Shown piece by piece: positions 7,546-14,573 of a stretch of 64,000 nucleotides of DNA; within the stretch, counting starts at the first letter, position 1; each line of letters starts with the position of its first letter. Origin of the DNA: Anaerotruncus colihominis (GTDB taxonomy: Bacteria > Bacillota > Clostridia > Oscillospirales > Ruminococcaceae); assembly GCA_025146135.1 (NCBI GenBank), contig CP102255.1, positions 744,001-808,000 on the forward strand, read 5' to 3'. The notes under the pieces are model-generated. The model had not been told where the DNA came from. It made no database searches and saw only the letters and a list, made by a program, of their open reading frames with translations. A program made the translations under genes and the position numbers.

Positions 7546-8700
7546 TCAGCCCGGATGGCCCAGATCGCAATCCACCACCTGGCTGAAGCCGGGGCGAGAA
7601 AGGACCGTTTTCCAGGGACAGATCATCTGGTTGATGGACTGGAGCTGGCCGTAGGAATCAGGTAGCCGCCAGTCTCCATCCTCCAAAGAGAAGATGGTGA
7701 GGTCCCCAAAATACCCAGGAACAATGGCCCCCAGCAGAGGCAGACGGTAGATGGCGGCGGGGACGGCGGTAACCTTGGTCACCGCATCCTCCAGGGGCAT
7801 CCCCAGGGCCATAAGCTTGCTCATAACCACCGCCAGGGACCAGACCGGCCCGTTCATGTTGGCATTGTAGATATCGGTGCTGATGCTGTCGGGGATAAAT
7901 CCTTGGGCAAAGGCTCTTTGGTACACTGGCCAGGAGAAGCTCTCCCTGCCATGGCCCACATCGATATAGACGCCGCGGGTCCGGGCGGCCAGGAAGGCCT
8001 CCTTGGGGGCGCCGTCCGCCTCATAGGGGGAGATATCCTTGCCATGGTAGCTGTGGGTCACCACGTCCCCTTTCCGCAGCAGGGAGACAATCTGATTGGG
8101 GTCCGGGGGAAAACGGCCGATGTGGACCATCAGCGGCAAATTCAGGGCTTCTCCGATCTCCACCGCGCGTTTCACCAGGTCGTAGCTTTGGGTGCCGGCA
8201 AGGGAACCGCTGCAAAGACATTTAAGCCCTTTTACCAGTTCGGGGTGAGCTTCCCTGGCCGCCCGGAAGTATTCCAGACGGATGCTGTCCAAGTCCAGAA
8301 TCTTATGGTGCGGGAAGTCGCCCCGGGTGACATGACAGTTCAGCATGGTGTAATGCCGGGTCTTTTCCTGAGTTACCTGGGCAGCGAAGTCCTCGATGTC
8401 CAGTGCGGCAGTAGTTCCCGCCTCAACAACGGTGGTTACTCCCCGCCGGCAGCCCAAATCGTCTGCATCAGGGGCGCCATCGGCAATTCTCCGGGTCTCT
8501 CCCCGGGTGTGGACGTGAATGTCCATCATGCCAGGGGATATGTACATCCCGGTGGCGTCCAGCACCGGGGCATCCTCCGCCGGGAGATCCGGTCCGATCT
8601 CCCGGATCAGGCCATCATCCAGCAAGACGTCCAATTTGGTACGGAAATAACCTTGAGCGGGGTCGATGAGGGCGCCGCCCTTCACCAAAAGTTTGTTCAT
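7546..8700 (-). CDS. amidohydrolase/deacetylase (EF_0837 type)
   Basis: A 384-residue metal-dependent amidohydrolase of the dihydroorotase-like group. Metal ligands visible are H62 and H64 in DIHVH, a likely carboxylated K160 in GLKCLCSGS, His in LMVHIG and THSYHGK, and Asp in SISTDIY. It belongs to the TIGR03583-like family, which co-occurs with DgaE/DgaF and the EF_0830-0833 proteins. Probable role: hydrolysing an N-acyl or cyclic amide form of the pathway substrate, which is inference. ATG 8700 follows AAGAAAGGAAA. It is the last gene of the operon and about 30% related to the second copy at 13429-14547 (visual estimate). Confidence 0.8.
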   Translation of the reverse strand: MNKLLVKGGALIDPAQGYFRTKLDVLLDDGLIREIGPDLPAEDAPVLDATGMYISPGMMDIHVHTRGETRRIADGAPDADDLGCRRGVTTVVEAGTTAALDIEDFAAQVTQEKTRHYTMLNCHVTRGDFPHHKILDLDSIRLEYFRAAREAHPELVKGLKCLCSGSLAGTQSYDLVKRAVEIGEALNLPLMVHIGRFPPDPNQIVSLLRKGDVVTHSYHGKDISPYEADGAPKEAFLAARTRGVYIDVGHGRESFSWPVYQRAFAQGFIPDSISTDIYNANMNGPVWSLAVVMSKLMALGMPLEDAVTKVTAVPAAIYRLPLLGAIVPGYFGDLTIFSLEDGDWRLPDSYGQLQSINQMICPWKTVLSRPGFSQVVDCDLGHPG

Positions 8701-8729
8701 GGCATTTTCCTTTCTTCCCGGCTACGGGG

Positions 8730-9479
8730 TTAGAGGAGGCTCTTGATCTCAGCGTAAGCCTTGGCGGCCAGCTCAGGCCGTGTGAGCTTGGTTTCCTTGT
8801 CGATGATGGAGGTGTAGATGTGGGGGATTACCCGCTCGCAGCCGGCGTCCAGGCAGATCTTCACCACTTCCCGGACATTGTCGGGGGAGAGACCGCCGGT
8901 GGGTTCCATGACGGGAATGCCGGCCTTGACGGCGGCGGCGGCCACCGACTTCAACTCCTCCAGGTGGGCGGTGCCGTGGATGTCATAGAACTTGATGGAG
9001 GAGAGTCCCACGTCCTTCATCATGGCCATGGCCACGTCCACATCCACCACCAGTTCGGAACCCTGGCAACTGACGGGGCCGGTGGAGATCTTCACCTTTC
9101 CCGGGATGCCGGTGGGGCTCATGAGGCAGTTCACCAGAGTGTATTTGCAGCCGGCGGCGTCCAGAGCACCCTGGCAGTACATGGCGCCGGTGTAGACCTC
9201 GTTGGCGTGACCGGGGTCGGTCTGGGCAGCCACCTCGGCAACCATCTTCCACTGTTTGGGGTCGCCAGCGCCCAAGCCCACGGAAACGTTGGTGAGCTTT
9301 GCCATGTAGGCCTTTACATCAGCTACGCAGGACTCAACGGTGGAGTAGTTCTTGGTAAGAATCCCTACCAGAACATGGCCGTCCAGGGCCTCGGTCACTT
9401 CCACAGCGTTGTCCAGATCCCGGGCCAGCAGGTTGATCATCACTTTGTTTTTATAGAAATCCAGTCTTTCCAGGGTCAT
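8730..9479 (-). CDS. dgaF: DgaF-like 2-dehydro-3-deoxy-phosphogluconate aldolase
   Basis: A 249-residue protein of the DgaF/EF_0839 family (TIGR03581), distinct from Eda. The family cleaves 2-keto-3-deoxy-6-phosphogluconate to pyruvate and glyceraldehyde-3-phosphate. Recognisable stretches are MINLLARDLDNAVEVTEA at the start, GLGAGDPKQWK, the IKFYDIHGTAHLEELK strand and PHIYTSIIDKETKLTRPEL at the end. ATG 9479 follows GGAGGATTTTTT. It lies 86 bp downstream of dgaE; in Salmonella these two enzymes act in sequence on D-glucosaminate-6-phosphate. Confidence 0.85.
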   Translation of the reverse strand: MTLERLDFYKNKVMINLLARDLDNAVEVTEALDGHVLVGILTKNYSTVESCVADVKAYMAKLTNVSVGLGAGDPKQWKMVAEVAAQTDPGHANEVYTGAMYCQGALDAAGCKYTLVNCLMSPTGIPGKVKISTGPVSCQGSELVVDVDVAMAMMKDVGLSSIKFYDIHGTAHLEELKSVAAAAVKAGIPVMEPTGGLSPDNVREVVKICLDAGCERVIPHIYTSIIDKETKLTRPELAAKAYAEIKSLL

Positions 9480-9564
9480 AAAAAATCCTCCGTTTTCTGC
9501 CGCCCCCGCCGGCGGTTTTTTATAAAAACCTTCCGCACCGGGGGCAACGGAAGGGGGAAAGGGT

Positions 9565-10671
9565 CTAGCCTTCCAAAATCTTCTTCATTTTTTCGGCAAT
9601 GGCTTCCACGTCGCCGGGAAGGATGGGCCGGGGATCAAAGAAGATGGTGCCCACATTGGCAAAGTGATCCCGGGTATAGATGGCGGGATCACCGTCCTTC
9701 AGGGCGGCAACGATCTCCAGAGCGGTGAGGGGGCAGCTTGACTCCACATCCACGCGGCACCGGCTGATGTTCCGGCCTGCCTCGTCCCAAGACTTACCCA
9801 CCTGGATGTGGGGCAGCCCGGTGAGGGCCTGGATCATCTGATCCACTGTGGCGTTGAGTTGGGCTTCATGGGCTGCCATATCCCGTCCGGTGTAAATCTC
9901 CACCGCCTTCAGCAGGCCCATCATGCTCTCCTTGCCAATCTTCATGGAACGGCCGATGCCCTTATAGTGGAGCTTGGCCGCATCGGTGAGGTCCTTCCGG
10001 CCGCAGATAAAGCCGGAGGTGGGGCCTTCAATAGCCTTGGCGCCACTGTAACAGACCAGGTCCGCCCCCATGGCGATGTATTTCTTCAGGTCCTCCTCGG
10101 CGGAGGCGTCGACAATCAGGGGCAAATCGTGGCCGTGGGCGATCTTGATCATGTCCTCCAAGGAGACCATCCCTTTCTGGACACAGTGGTGGGATTTGAC
10201 ATACATCAGAGCGGCGGTTTTGTCGTTGATGGCGCCGATGATGTTGGCTTTGTCCACCTTGTTGGCGCAGCCCACCTCCACGGGGATAGCGCCTACGGTG
10301 CGGATCATCTGGGTAACAGGGGCGCCGTAGTTGACGCAATGCCCTTTCTGGATGATCACCTGGTTCTTCAGGCCGGTGGTGTCGGGGATCTTCTCCACCA
10401 GATCCAGGTTGGAACCGGTCATTACTGCGGCGATGGAAAGGCAGATGGCCGCAGAGGTGTTGGCTGTGACACAGGTGCCATCGGCTCCGGTGAAGGGGCA
10501 GAGAAGCTCGCCCACCCGGTCGATGAGTTCGTCGATGACCACGTAATTCTGAGCGGCTTCCACCATGGTTTTGCCGGTTTCGTCGTGGATGGTAGAAACT
10601 CCAAGGGCGGTCATCCGGCCGCTAGCGTTAATAACCCGGCGCAGGCCGGCTTTTTGATAAATTATTTCCAT
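9565..10671 (-). CDS. dgaE: DgaE-like PLP-dependent ammonia-lyase
   Basis: A 368-residue SelA-like, fold-type I PLP enzyme. DgaE converts D-glucosaminate-6-phosphate to 2-keto-3-deoxy-6-phosphogluconate and ammonia. The cofactor Asp is in LPLIVDASAE (D188) and the Schiff-base Lys is K212 in YSGAKAIEGPTSGF. ATG 10671 follows CCAGGAGG. Its pairing with dgaF gives a complete lyase-aldolase route to central metabolism. It could act on a related 2-amino sugar acid, because no classical mannose-family PTS genes are present here. Confidence 0.85.
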   Translation of the reverse strand: MEIIYQKAGLRRVINASGRMTALGVSTIHDETGKTMVEAAQNYVVIDELIDRVGELLCPFTGADGTCVTANTSAAICLSIAAVMTGSNLDLVEKIPDTTGLKNQVIIQKGHCVNYGAPVTQMIRTVGAIPVEVGCANKVDKANIIGAINDKTAALMYVKSHHCVQKGMVSLEDMIKIAHGHDLPLIVDASAEEDLKKYIAMGADLVCYSGAKAIEGPTSGFICGRKDLTDAAKLHYKGIGRSMKIGKESMMGLLKAVEIYTGRDMAAHEAQLNATVDQMIQALTGLPHIQVGKSWDEAGRNISRCRVDVESSCPLTALEIVAALKDGDPAIYTRDHFANVGTIFFDPRPILPGDVEAIAEKMKKILEG

Positions 10672-10757
10672 GATAGCCTCCTGGTTTGTTGAATTCGCTA
10701 CATATTATAGCGTATGTTTGGTGAAAATGGAAAATAGTGTATTCTCCGGAACATCCG

Positions 10758-10801
10758 CAGCAGTAGAGAGGGCAAAGCTCATCCCGCCCCCTATACTGCT
10801 G
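10758..10801. repeat. stem-loop between DUF4310 gene and dgaE
   Basis: A 16-bp imperfect stem (CAGCAGTAGAGAGGGC / GCCCCCTATACTGCTG, two mismatches) encloses a 12-nt loop in the 145-bp intergenic gap. No T tract follows on the minus strand, so an mRNA-processing or stability hairpin that separates transport and enzyme halves of the transcript is more likely than a terminator. Confidence 0.5.
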
Positions 10802-10815
10802 TGAGAAAGAGCTTT

Positions 10816-11454
10816 TTATGCGGGGATGGGAAATAGGAAAGCCAGGAACATAGCGCCCAGGATGGCGCCGCCAACGATGGCCTTATCCATCTTGAAGAAG
10901 ATAGCGGCACCGATGATAGAGCCGATGCCGGCGGGGATGCTGTAGCTAATAGCAGACAGGATGATCAGAGGGCCAAGGTAGCGGCCGGTGGCATTGCCGG
11001 CGCCCATCATGATGTTGGTACCGGAAGCAGCCATTCCCTGAGGCATGGTCTTACGGACAGCGATGATGACGATACCGATTACCAGACCGATGACAGCGCC
11101 GCTCAGAAGGGACAGGACGAAGTTGGTCACCAGCATGTCAAGGCCCATGGACATGAACAGAGCGGTGAAACCGGTGCCGACACCGGTCATGAAGGAGCCG
11201 CCGATATCCATAATACCAACCAGAGGGCCTTCCATGACACGGGCCAGCAGGAATCCAGCGGCATAACCCACAGGGGCGGCCCAGTCGCCGGTAGCCATAC
11301 CTTGTTTAATCATTTCAGCGTGAGCGATTTCATTGAAGGAACCGAAACCGTGAGTAATAAGCATGTGACCACCGCCAATCATGGTGGCGCCCAGCAGTGC
11401 AGTAAGGATGGGGAAAGTCCAGTCGCTCAAAAGAGCCTTACGCAGTTTATCCAT
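10816..11454 (-). CDS. DUF4310 membrane protein (EF_0833 type)
   Basis: A 212-residue polytopic membrane protein with about six glycine-rich hydrophobic segments (LLGATMIGGGHMLITHGFG, LLARVMEGPLVGIMDIGGSF). It matches the TIGR03580/DUF4310 family, always found beside DUF4311, DUF4312 and SFCGS proteins. No transport reaction has been assigned to my knowledge. The context of catabolic enzymes and a PTS-type regulator suggests a permease subunit. ATG 11454 follows AGAGGAGA, 21 bp after the DUF4311 stop. Confidence 0.8.
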   Translation of the reverse strand: MDKLRKALLSDWTFPILTALLGATMIGGGHMLITHGFGSFNEIAHAEMIKQGMATGDWAAPVGYAAGFLLARVMEGPLVGIMDIGGSFMTGVGTGFTALFMSMGLDMLVTNFVLSLLSGAVIGLVIGIVIIAVRKTMPQGMAASGTNIMMGAGNATGRYLGPLIILSAISYSIPAGIGSIIGAAIFFKMDKAIVGGAILGAMFLAFLFPIPA

Positions 11455-11475
11455 AGTTCAATCTCCTCTCTGCGA

Positions 11476-12213
11476 TTAACCCAGGAAATTCGAGAACGCG
11501 GCGATGAGGTTGCCCCAAAAACCGCGGCCGATACCGATAACGATGAACAGGGCGGTGATAACGGCCAGCATGATTTTGACGGTTTTGTTGTAACCGTTGT
11601 CTTTCACAGACTGACCGATGATGATACCCAGGACGCAGCCGGGAACGGCGTTGCCCATGATGAGGTAGCCGAGACCGCCCAGGATGGTGCCCCAGATACC
11701 AGTGGTCTTACCGGCATCCAGTGCGGCAAGCCAGAAGATAATGGGCATCACAGTGTTGATCATCAGGTTGGCGGCGGGGGTCAGGATACCGCTGGCAATG
11801 ATAGAGAGGGATTCGGGGATGGCATTGGCGATTAGGTTCAGCAGAGCCACGGTGATAGCACCGATTACCGCGCCCACGACGCCCATCTTGGCGGGATCCT
11901 GAAGGGTTTCTTCCACGTTTTTGTTTTTCACAAGGAGAAAGCTGGCAGCCCAGTTGGGAACGATACGGTGCAGAACATCCTGAGTCAAAGCACCGGCGCC
12001 GATGACGGCGCCTGCAGCGTTGAAGAAGAAGCCCAGACCGAATGAAAAGTGGGCAACAGGGTCGCCTTTGCAGGCGTTGAGTTCGCCCAGGGTCCGGAAG
12101 GCACCCATGGCCTGGACCTTAGGGGCATGGAACATTCTGGCGGCACCCGCGGAAACCGCAGCACCGCCCAATGCGCCGATAATCAGGGACTTGATGAGAA
12201 CCTCAAAGAACAT
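11476..12213 (-). CDS. DUF4311 membrane protein (EF_0832 type)
   Basis: A 245-residue polytopic membrane protein with around seven hydrophobic segments (IIGALGGAAVSAGAARMF, LPGWGTILGG-like glycine motifs). It matches TIGR03579/DUF4311. The strictly conserved neighbourhood with DUF4310 implies that the two form one membrane complex. The overall pattern, two integral proteins plus two small soluble proteins, resembles the C/D plus A/B design of a mannose-type PTS, but I see no PTS phosphorylation motif in them. Confidence 0.8.
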   Translation of the reverse strand: MFFEVLIKSLIIGALGGAAVSAGAARMFHAPKVQAMGAFRTLGELNACKGDPVAHFSFGLGFFFNAAGAVIGAGALTQDVLHRIVPNWAASFLLVKNKNVEETLQDPAKMGVVGAVIGAITVALLNLIANAIPESLSIIASGILTPAANLMINTVMPIIFWLAALDAGKTTGIWGTILGGLGYLIMGNAVPGCVLGIIIGQSVKDNGYNKTVKIMLAVITALFIVIGIGRGFWGNLIAAFSNFLG

Positions 12214-12277
12214 AGTACCTCTCCTCTCGCGATATTTGCTGCCGGGTGGATCCCGGTGAGCAAGCGGTCGAAAGCCG

Positions 12278-12565
12278 TCAAATGTAACGGATGGTGACGA
12301 TGACCTTCAGTTTGATGTAATAGTCTTGGATTCCCTTGGGAGCAAAAAAAGCCAGGAATTTTTGCACTTTGTTTTTTTCATCTTCGGCAAGAAGGATAAC
12401 ATCGTCAGGCTCCATATGGATCAGCAGGCCGTTTACAGAGTTGTAGGCCTCTTTTTTCAGCTTGGCGAAAACGGCAGCGACGGCATCCTCCCGTTTTTTC
12501 CCATAAGCATCCAGGACAAATTCCTTGGTGATTGTTTTCAAGCAGGATTTTCCCAGCTGATCCAT
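12278..12565 (-). CDS. DUF4312 small soluble protein (EF_0831 type)
   Basis: A 95-residue alpha/beta protein of the TIGR03578/DUF4312 family, function unknown. I start it at ATG 12565 (MDQLGKSCLKTI), 7 nt after GGAGG; an upstream in-frame ATG at 12589 lies before that site. The C-terminal ITYIKLKVIVTIRYI-like strand is typical. It is probably a cytoplasmic partner of the DUF4310/4311 membrane pair. The gene is 24 bp downstream of the SFCGS gene. Confidence 0.75.
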   Translation of the reverse strand: MDQLGKSCLKTITKEFVLDAYGKKREDAVAAVFAKLKKEAYNSVNGLLIHMEPDDVILLAEDEKNKVQKFLAFFAPKGIQDYYIKLKVIVTIRYI

Positions 12566-12589
12566 CTTTATGCCTCCTCTTTCTTCCAA

Positions 12590-12967
12590 TTACTCCTGAT
12601 CGGGCTGGCCGTGGATCTCGTAGTAGGCCTCCACAATGCGCTTGCCCAGTTCCTCGATGTCCATGAAGCCGAAGCCCAGCACCTGGATGCCATCCTGCAC
12701 CGCAGTAACGCCCTCATCCACCGAACGCATGGAGTGGCGGCACTTATAGCCGTACTTGTTGGAGGCCATCAGGGCGCCAGCGCCACCGCTGCCGCAGAAG
12801 CTCAGCCCCAAGTCGGCGTTTTTCTCGTGCATGACGTCGCCCAGTTTCATGTCGGCGGCCATACCGGGGATGACATAGGCCTCGCCGCCGGCTTTTTGGA
12901 TGCCGTCGGCAACATGGTTGCCCTTGCCCATCCGCTCACCGATCACAATAACAACTTTTTTTCCCAT
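12590..12967 (-). CDS. SFCGS-family glycine-rich protein (EF_0830 type)
   Basis: A 125-residue protein carrying the eponymous LGLSFCGSGGAGALMASNKY motif near residues 53-72, in the TIGR03577 family. The N-terminal VVIVIGERMGKG strand-loop looks like a nucleotide- or phosphate-binding turn. The motif Cys is conserved across the family, so a PTS EIIB-like phosphocysteine role can be imagined, but it has not been shown. The ribosome-binding site is modest (AGGGG). Confidence 0.8.
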   Translation of the reverse strand: MGKKVVIVIGERMGKGNHVADGIQKAGGEAYVIPGMAADMKLGDVMHEKNADLGLSFCGSGGAGALMASNKYGYKCRHSMRSVDEGVTAVQDGIQVLGFGFMDIEELGKRIVEAYYEIHGQPDQE

Positions 12968-13029
12968 TTTCGATACACCCCTTCTCTTTGTTGTTGGCTG
13001 CTGTTTTGTGCTTATTGCCGCTGGTGCTT

Positions 13030-13401
13030 CTACGCCTTTTTCATCTTCATCATGGCCGCCTGGACATGGATGGTCACCAAAGCCAGCTCGGAGTGGTCCA
13101 AGGTGATTCCATAGGCCTTCTCAATGGGTTCCAGTACCTTTCTGGAGGCGTTCAGAGCGTCCTTCTCCAGTTGGGAGAGGACATCCTCCCCCAGGTCATT
13201 TACCTTCTCACCGCTTTCCAGCCGCTTCACCAGATTGATGGCGTGGGAGATGAAGCCGATGCCGCTGTTTTCGTCAAAGGCGACCCCTTCCCGTTCCAGG
13301 TCTTCCAGTAGGGCTGGGACGTGTTTTTCCACTGAGGCGGAGAGTTCCGGAGTCAGTTCCATCTTCTCCTCCACATTTTTCACTCGGTCCAATGTTGTCA
13401 T
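13030..13401 (-). CDS. stand-alone PRD-domain protein (EF_0829 type)
   Basis: A 123-residue protein that is essentially one PTS regulation domain (TIGR03582 type). Conserved His residues occur in GIGFISHAINLVKRLE and LVTIHVQAA. PRDs are phosphorylated on His by HPr or EIIB and normally sit inside antiterminators or activators, so a free PRD could act as a phosphate sink or as a partner of the large regulator at the operon head. ATG 13401 follows GGGGGAA. Confidence 0.8.
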   Translation of the reverse strand: MTTLDRVKNVEEKMELTPELSASVEKHVPALLEDLEREGVAFDENSGIGFISHAINLVKRLESGEKVNDLGEDVLSQLEKDALNASRKVLEPIEKAYGITLDHSELALVTIHVQAAMMKMKKA

Positions 13402-13428
13402 ATTATTCCCCCTCAGTTTCTATAGCAA

Positions 13429-14547
13429 TCAGAATTTCAGCATCTCCACGACGCCGCCGACAATGGCGCAGTCGGGGTGAATGGAGGTGTGCCCGATGAG
13501 ATCGTTGCCGTCGGCATCGTGGTATTCGTAGTTGCCTTCTTCCATGTGGAAGACAGTGATGTCGGCGGTGTATCCTTCCTTCAGCTTTCCGAGACCCTTC
13601 ATGGAGAAGATGGCGGCGGGAGCGGCGGTAACCTTCTCCACACAGTCCTCCAGAGAGATGCCCAGGGCCAACATCTTGTCCATGGTCAGGGGCAGGCTGA
13701 AAACAGGACCATTGATATTTTTAATATGAAGGTCGGTGCTGACGATATCAGGGATAACGCCCAGGGAGAAGGCGGCCCTGGCGGTATTAAAATTGAAGCT
13801 GGCGACGCCGTGGCCCACGTCGAAGAAAACGCCCCGATCCCGGGCAGCCTGGACCTCGGGCTTGATCTTGCCGTTTTCCAGCAGGCCGTTGATCTTGCCA
13901 TGGAAAGAGTGGGTGATCATGTCGCCCTTCTCCATCACCGCCAGAATCTCCTCAATATAGGGAAGCGGATTCCCAATGTGAATGTAAAGGGGCAGTCCGC
14001 ACCGCACCGCAAGTTTCTTGGCCTCCTTGATGGGGCCGATGCCCAGCTTGCCCACGGTGCTGTTGCTGGCACGGGCTTTGATGGCTACAATGTAGTCCTT
14101 GTGCTTGCGATAAGCTTCCTCCGCCAAATCCAGATCCCACTTGGAGGGGTCGTCGGCCTCGGGTTTGATAAAGAGTCCCTTCCGGGAGAAGTGCATCTCG
14201 GAGAAGATCCGGGTCTTGGAGGGTTTGATGTAGTTCTCGATGAACTCCTCAATGTTCTCTGGGCCGGCGGTACCGGCGTCGCAGATGGTGGTGACCCCGA
14301 AGGGGACGCCGATGCTGTCGGGTTCCACCCCCAGATGGCTTCCGGGGAAGACATGGGTATGGATATCGATAAAGCCCGGGGAAACGATTCGCCCGCCCAG
14401 GTTCATCACCTTCATATCTGGCTCCACCCGGATCTGGCCGGCGATTTTTTCGATTTTTCCGCCGCTAAGGAGGATGTCCTTTTCAGCCATCAGAAGGCCT
14501 TCGCTTTTGTCCAGTAGTTTACCGCCGGTGAGAAGAATACGATCCAT
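13429..14547 (-). CDS. second amidohydrolase, dihydroorotase-like
   Basis: A 372-residue metal-dependent hydrolase. I choose ATG 14547 (MDRILLTGGKLLD) because GGGAAAGGAAGG lies 9 nt upstream. Metal ligands visible are H63 and H65 in DIHTHVFPG, Lys157 in VAIKARAS as the likely carboxylated bridge, His in LYIHIGNP and THSFHGKI, and Asp in IVSTDLH. It is paralogous to the gene at 7546-8700 and retains the VFFDVGHGVASF motif shared by both. Having two copies at opposite ends of one operon suggests two successive or alternative amide-bond hydrolyses. Confidence 0.8.
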   Translation of the reverse strand: MDRILLTGGKLLDKSEGLLMAEKDILLSGGKIEKIAGQIRVEPDMKVMNLGGRIVSPGFIDIHTHVFPGSHLGVEPDSIGVPFGVTTICDAGTAGPENIEEFIENYIKPSKTRIFSEMHFSRKGLFIKPEADDPSKWDLDLAEEAYRKHKDYIVAIKARASNSTVGKLGIGPIKEAKKLAVRCGLPLYIHIGNPLPYIEEILAVMEKGDMITHSFHGKINGLLENGKIKPEVQAARDRGVFFDVGHGVASFNFNTARAAFSLGVIPDIVSTDLHIKNINGPVFSLPLTMDKMLALGISLEDCVEKVTAAPAAIFSMKGLGKLKEGYTADITVFHMEEGNYEYHDADGNDLIGHTSIHPDCAIVGGVVEMLKF

Positions 14548-14573
14548 AAGATAAAACCTTCCTTTCCCTATGA

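Noticed and set aside
9490..9530. Terminator on the plus strand (CCGCC-loop-GGCGG-TTTTTT)
   Set aside because: No plus-strand gene precedes it and on the minus strand, where the operon runs, it has no T tract.
7903..10692. Long His/Gly-rich plus-strand frames opposite the amidohydrolase, DgaF and DgaE genes
   Set aside because: High GC in codon position 3 opens the antisense frame; the minus-strand products match known families across their length.
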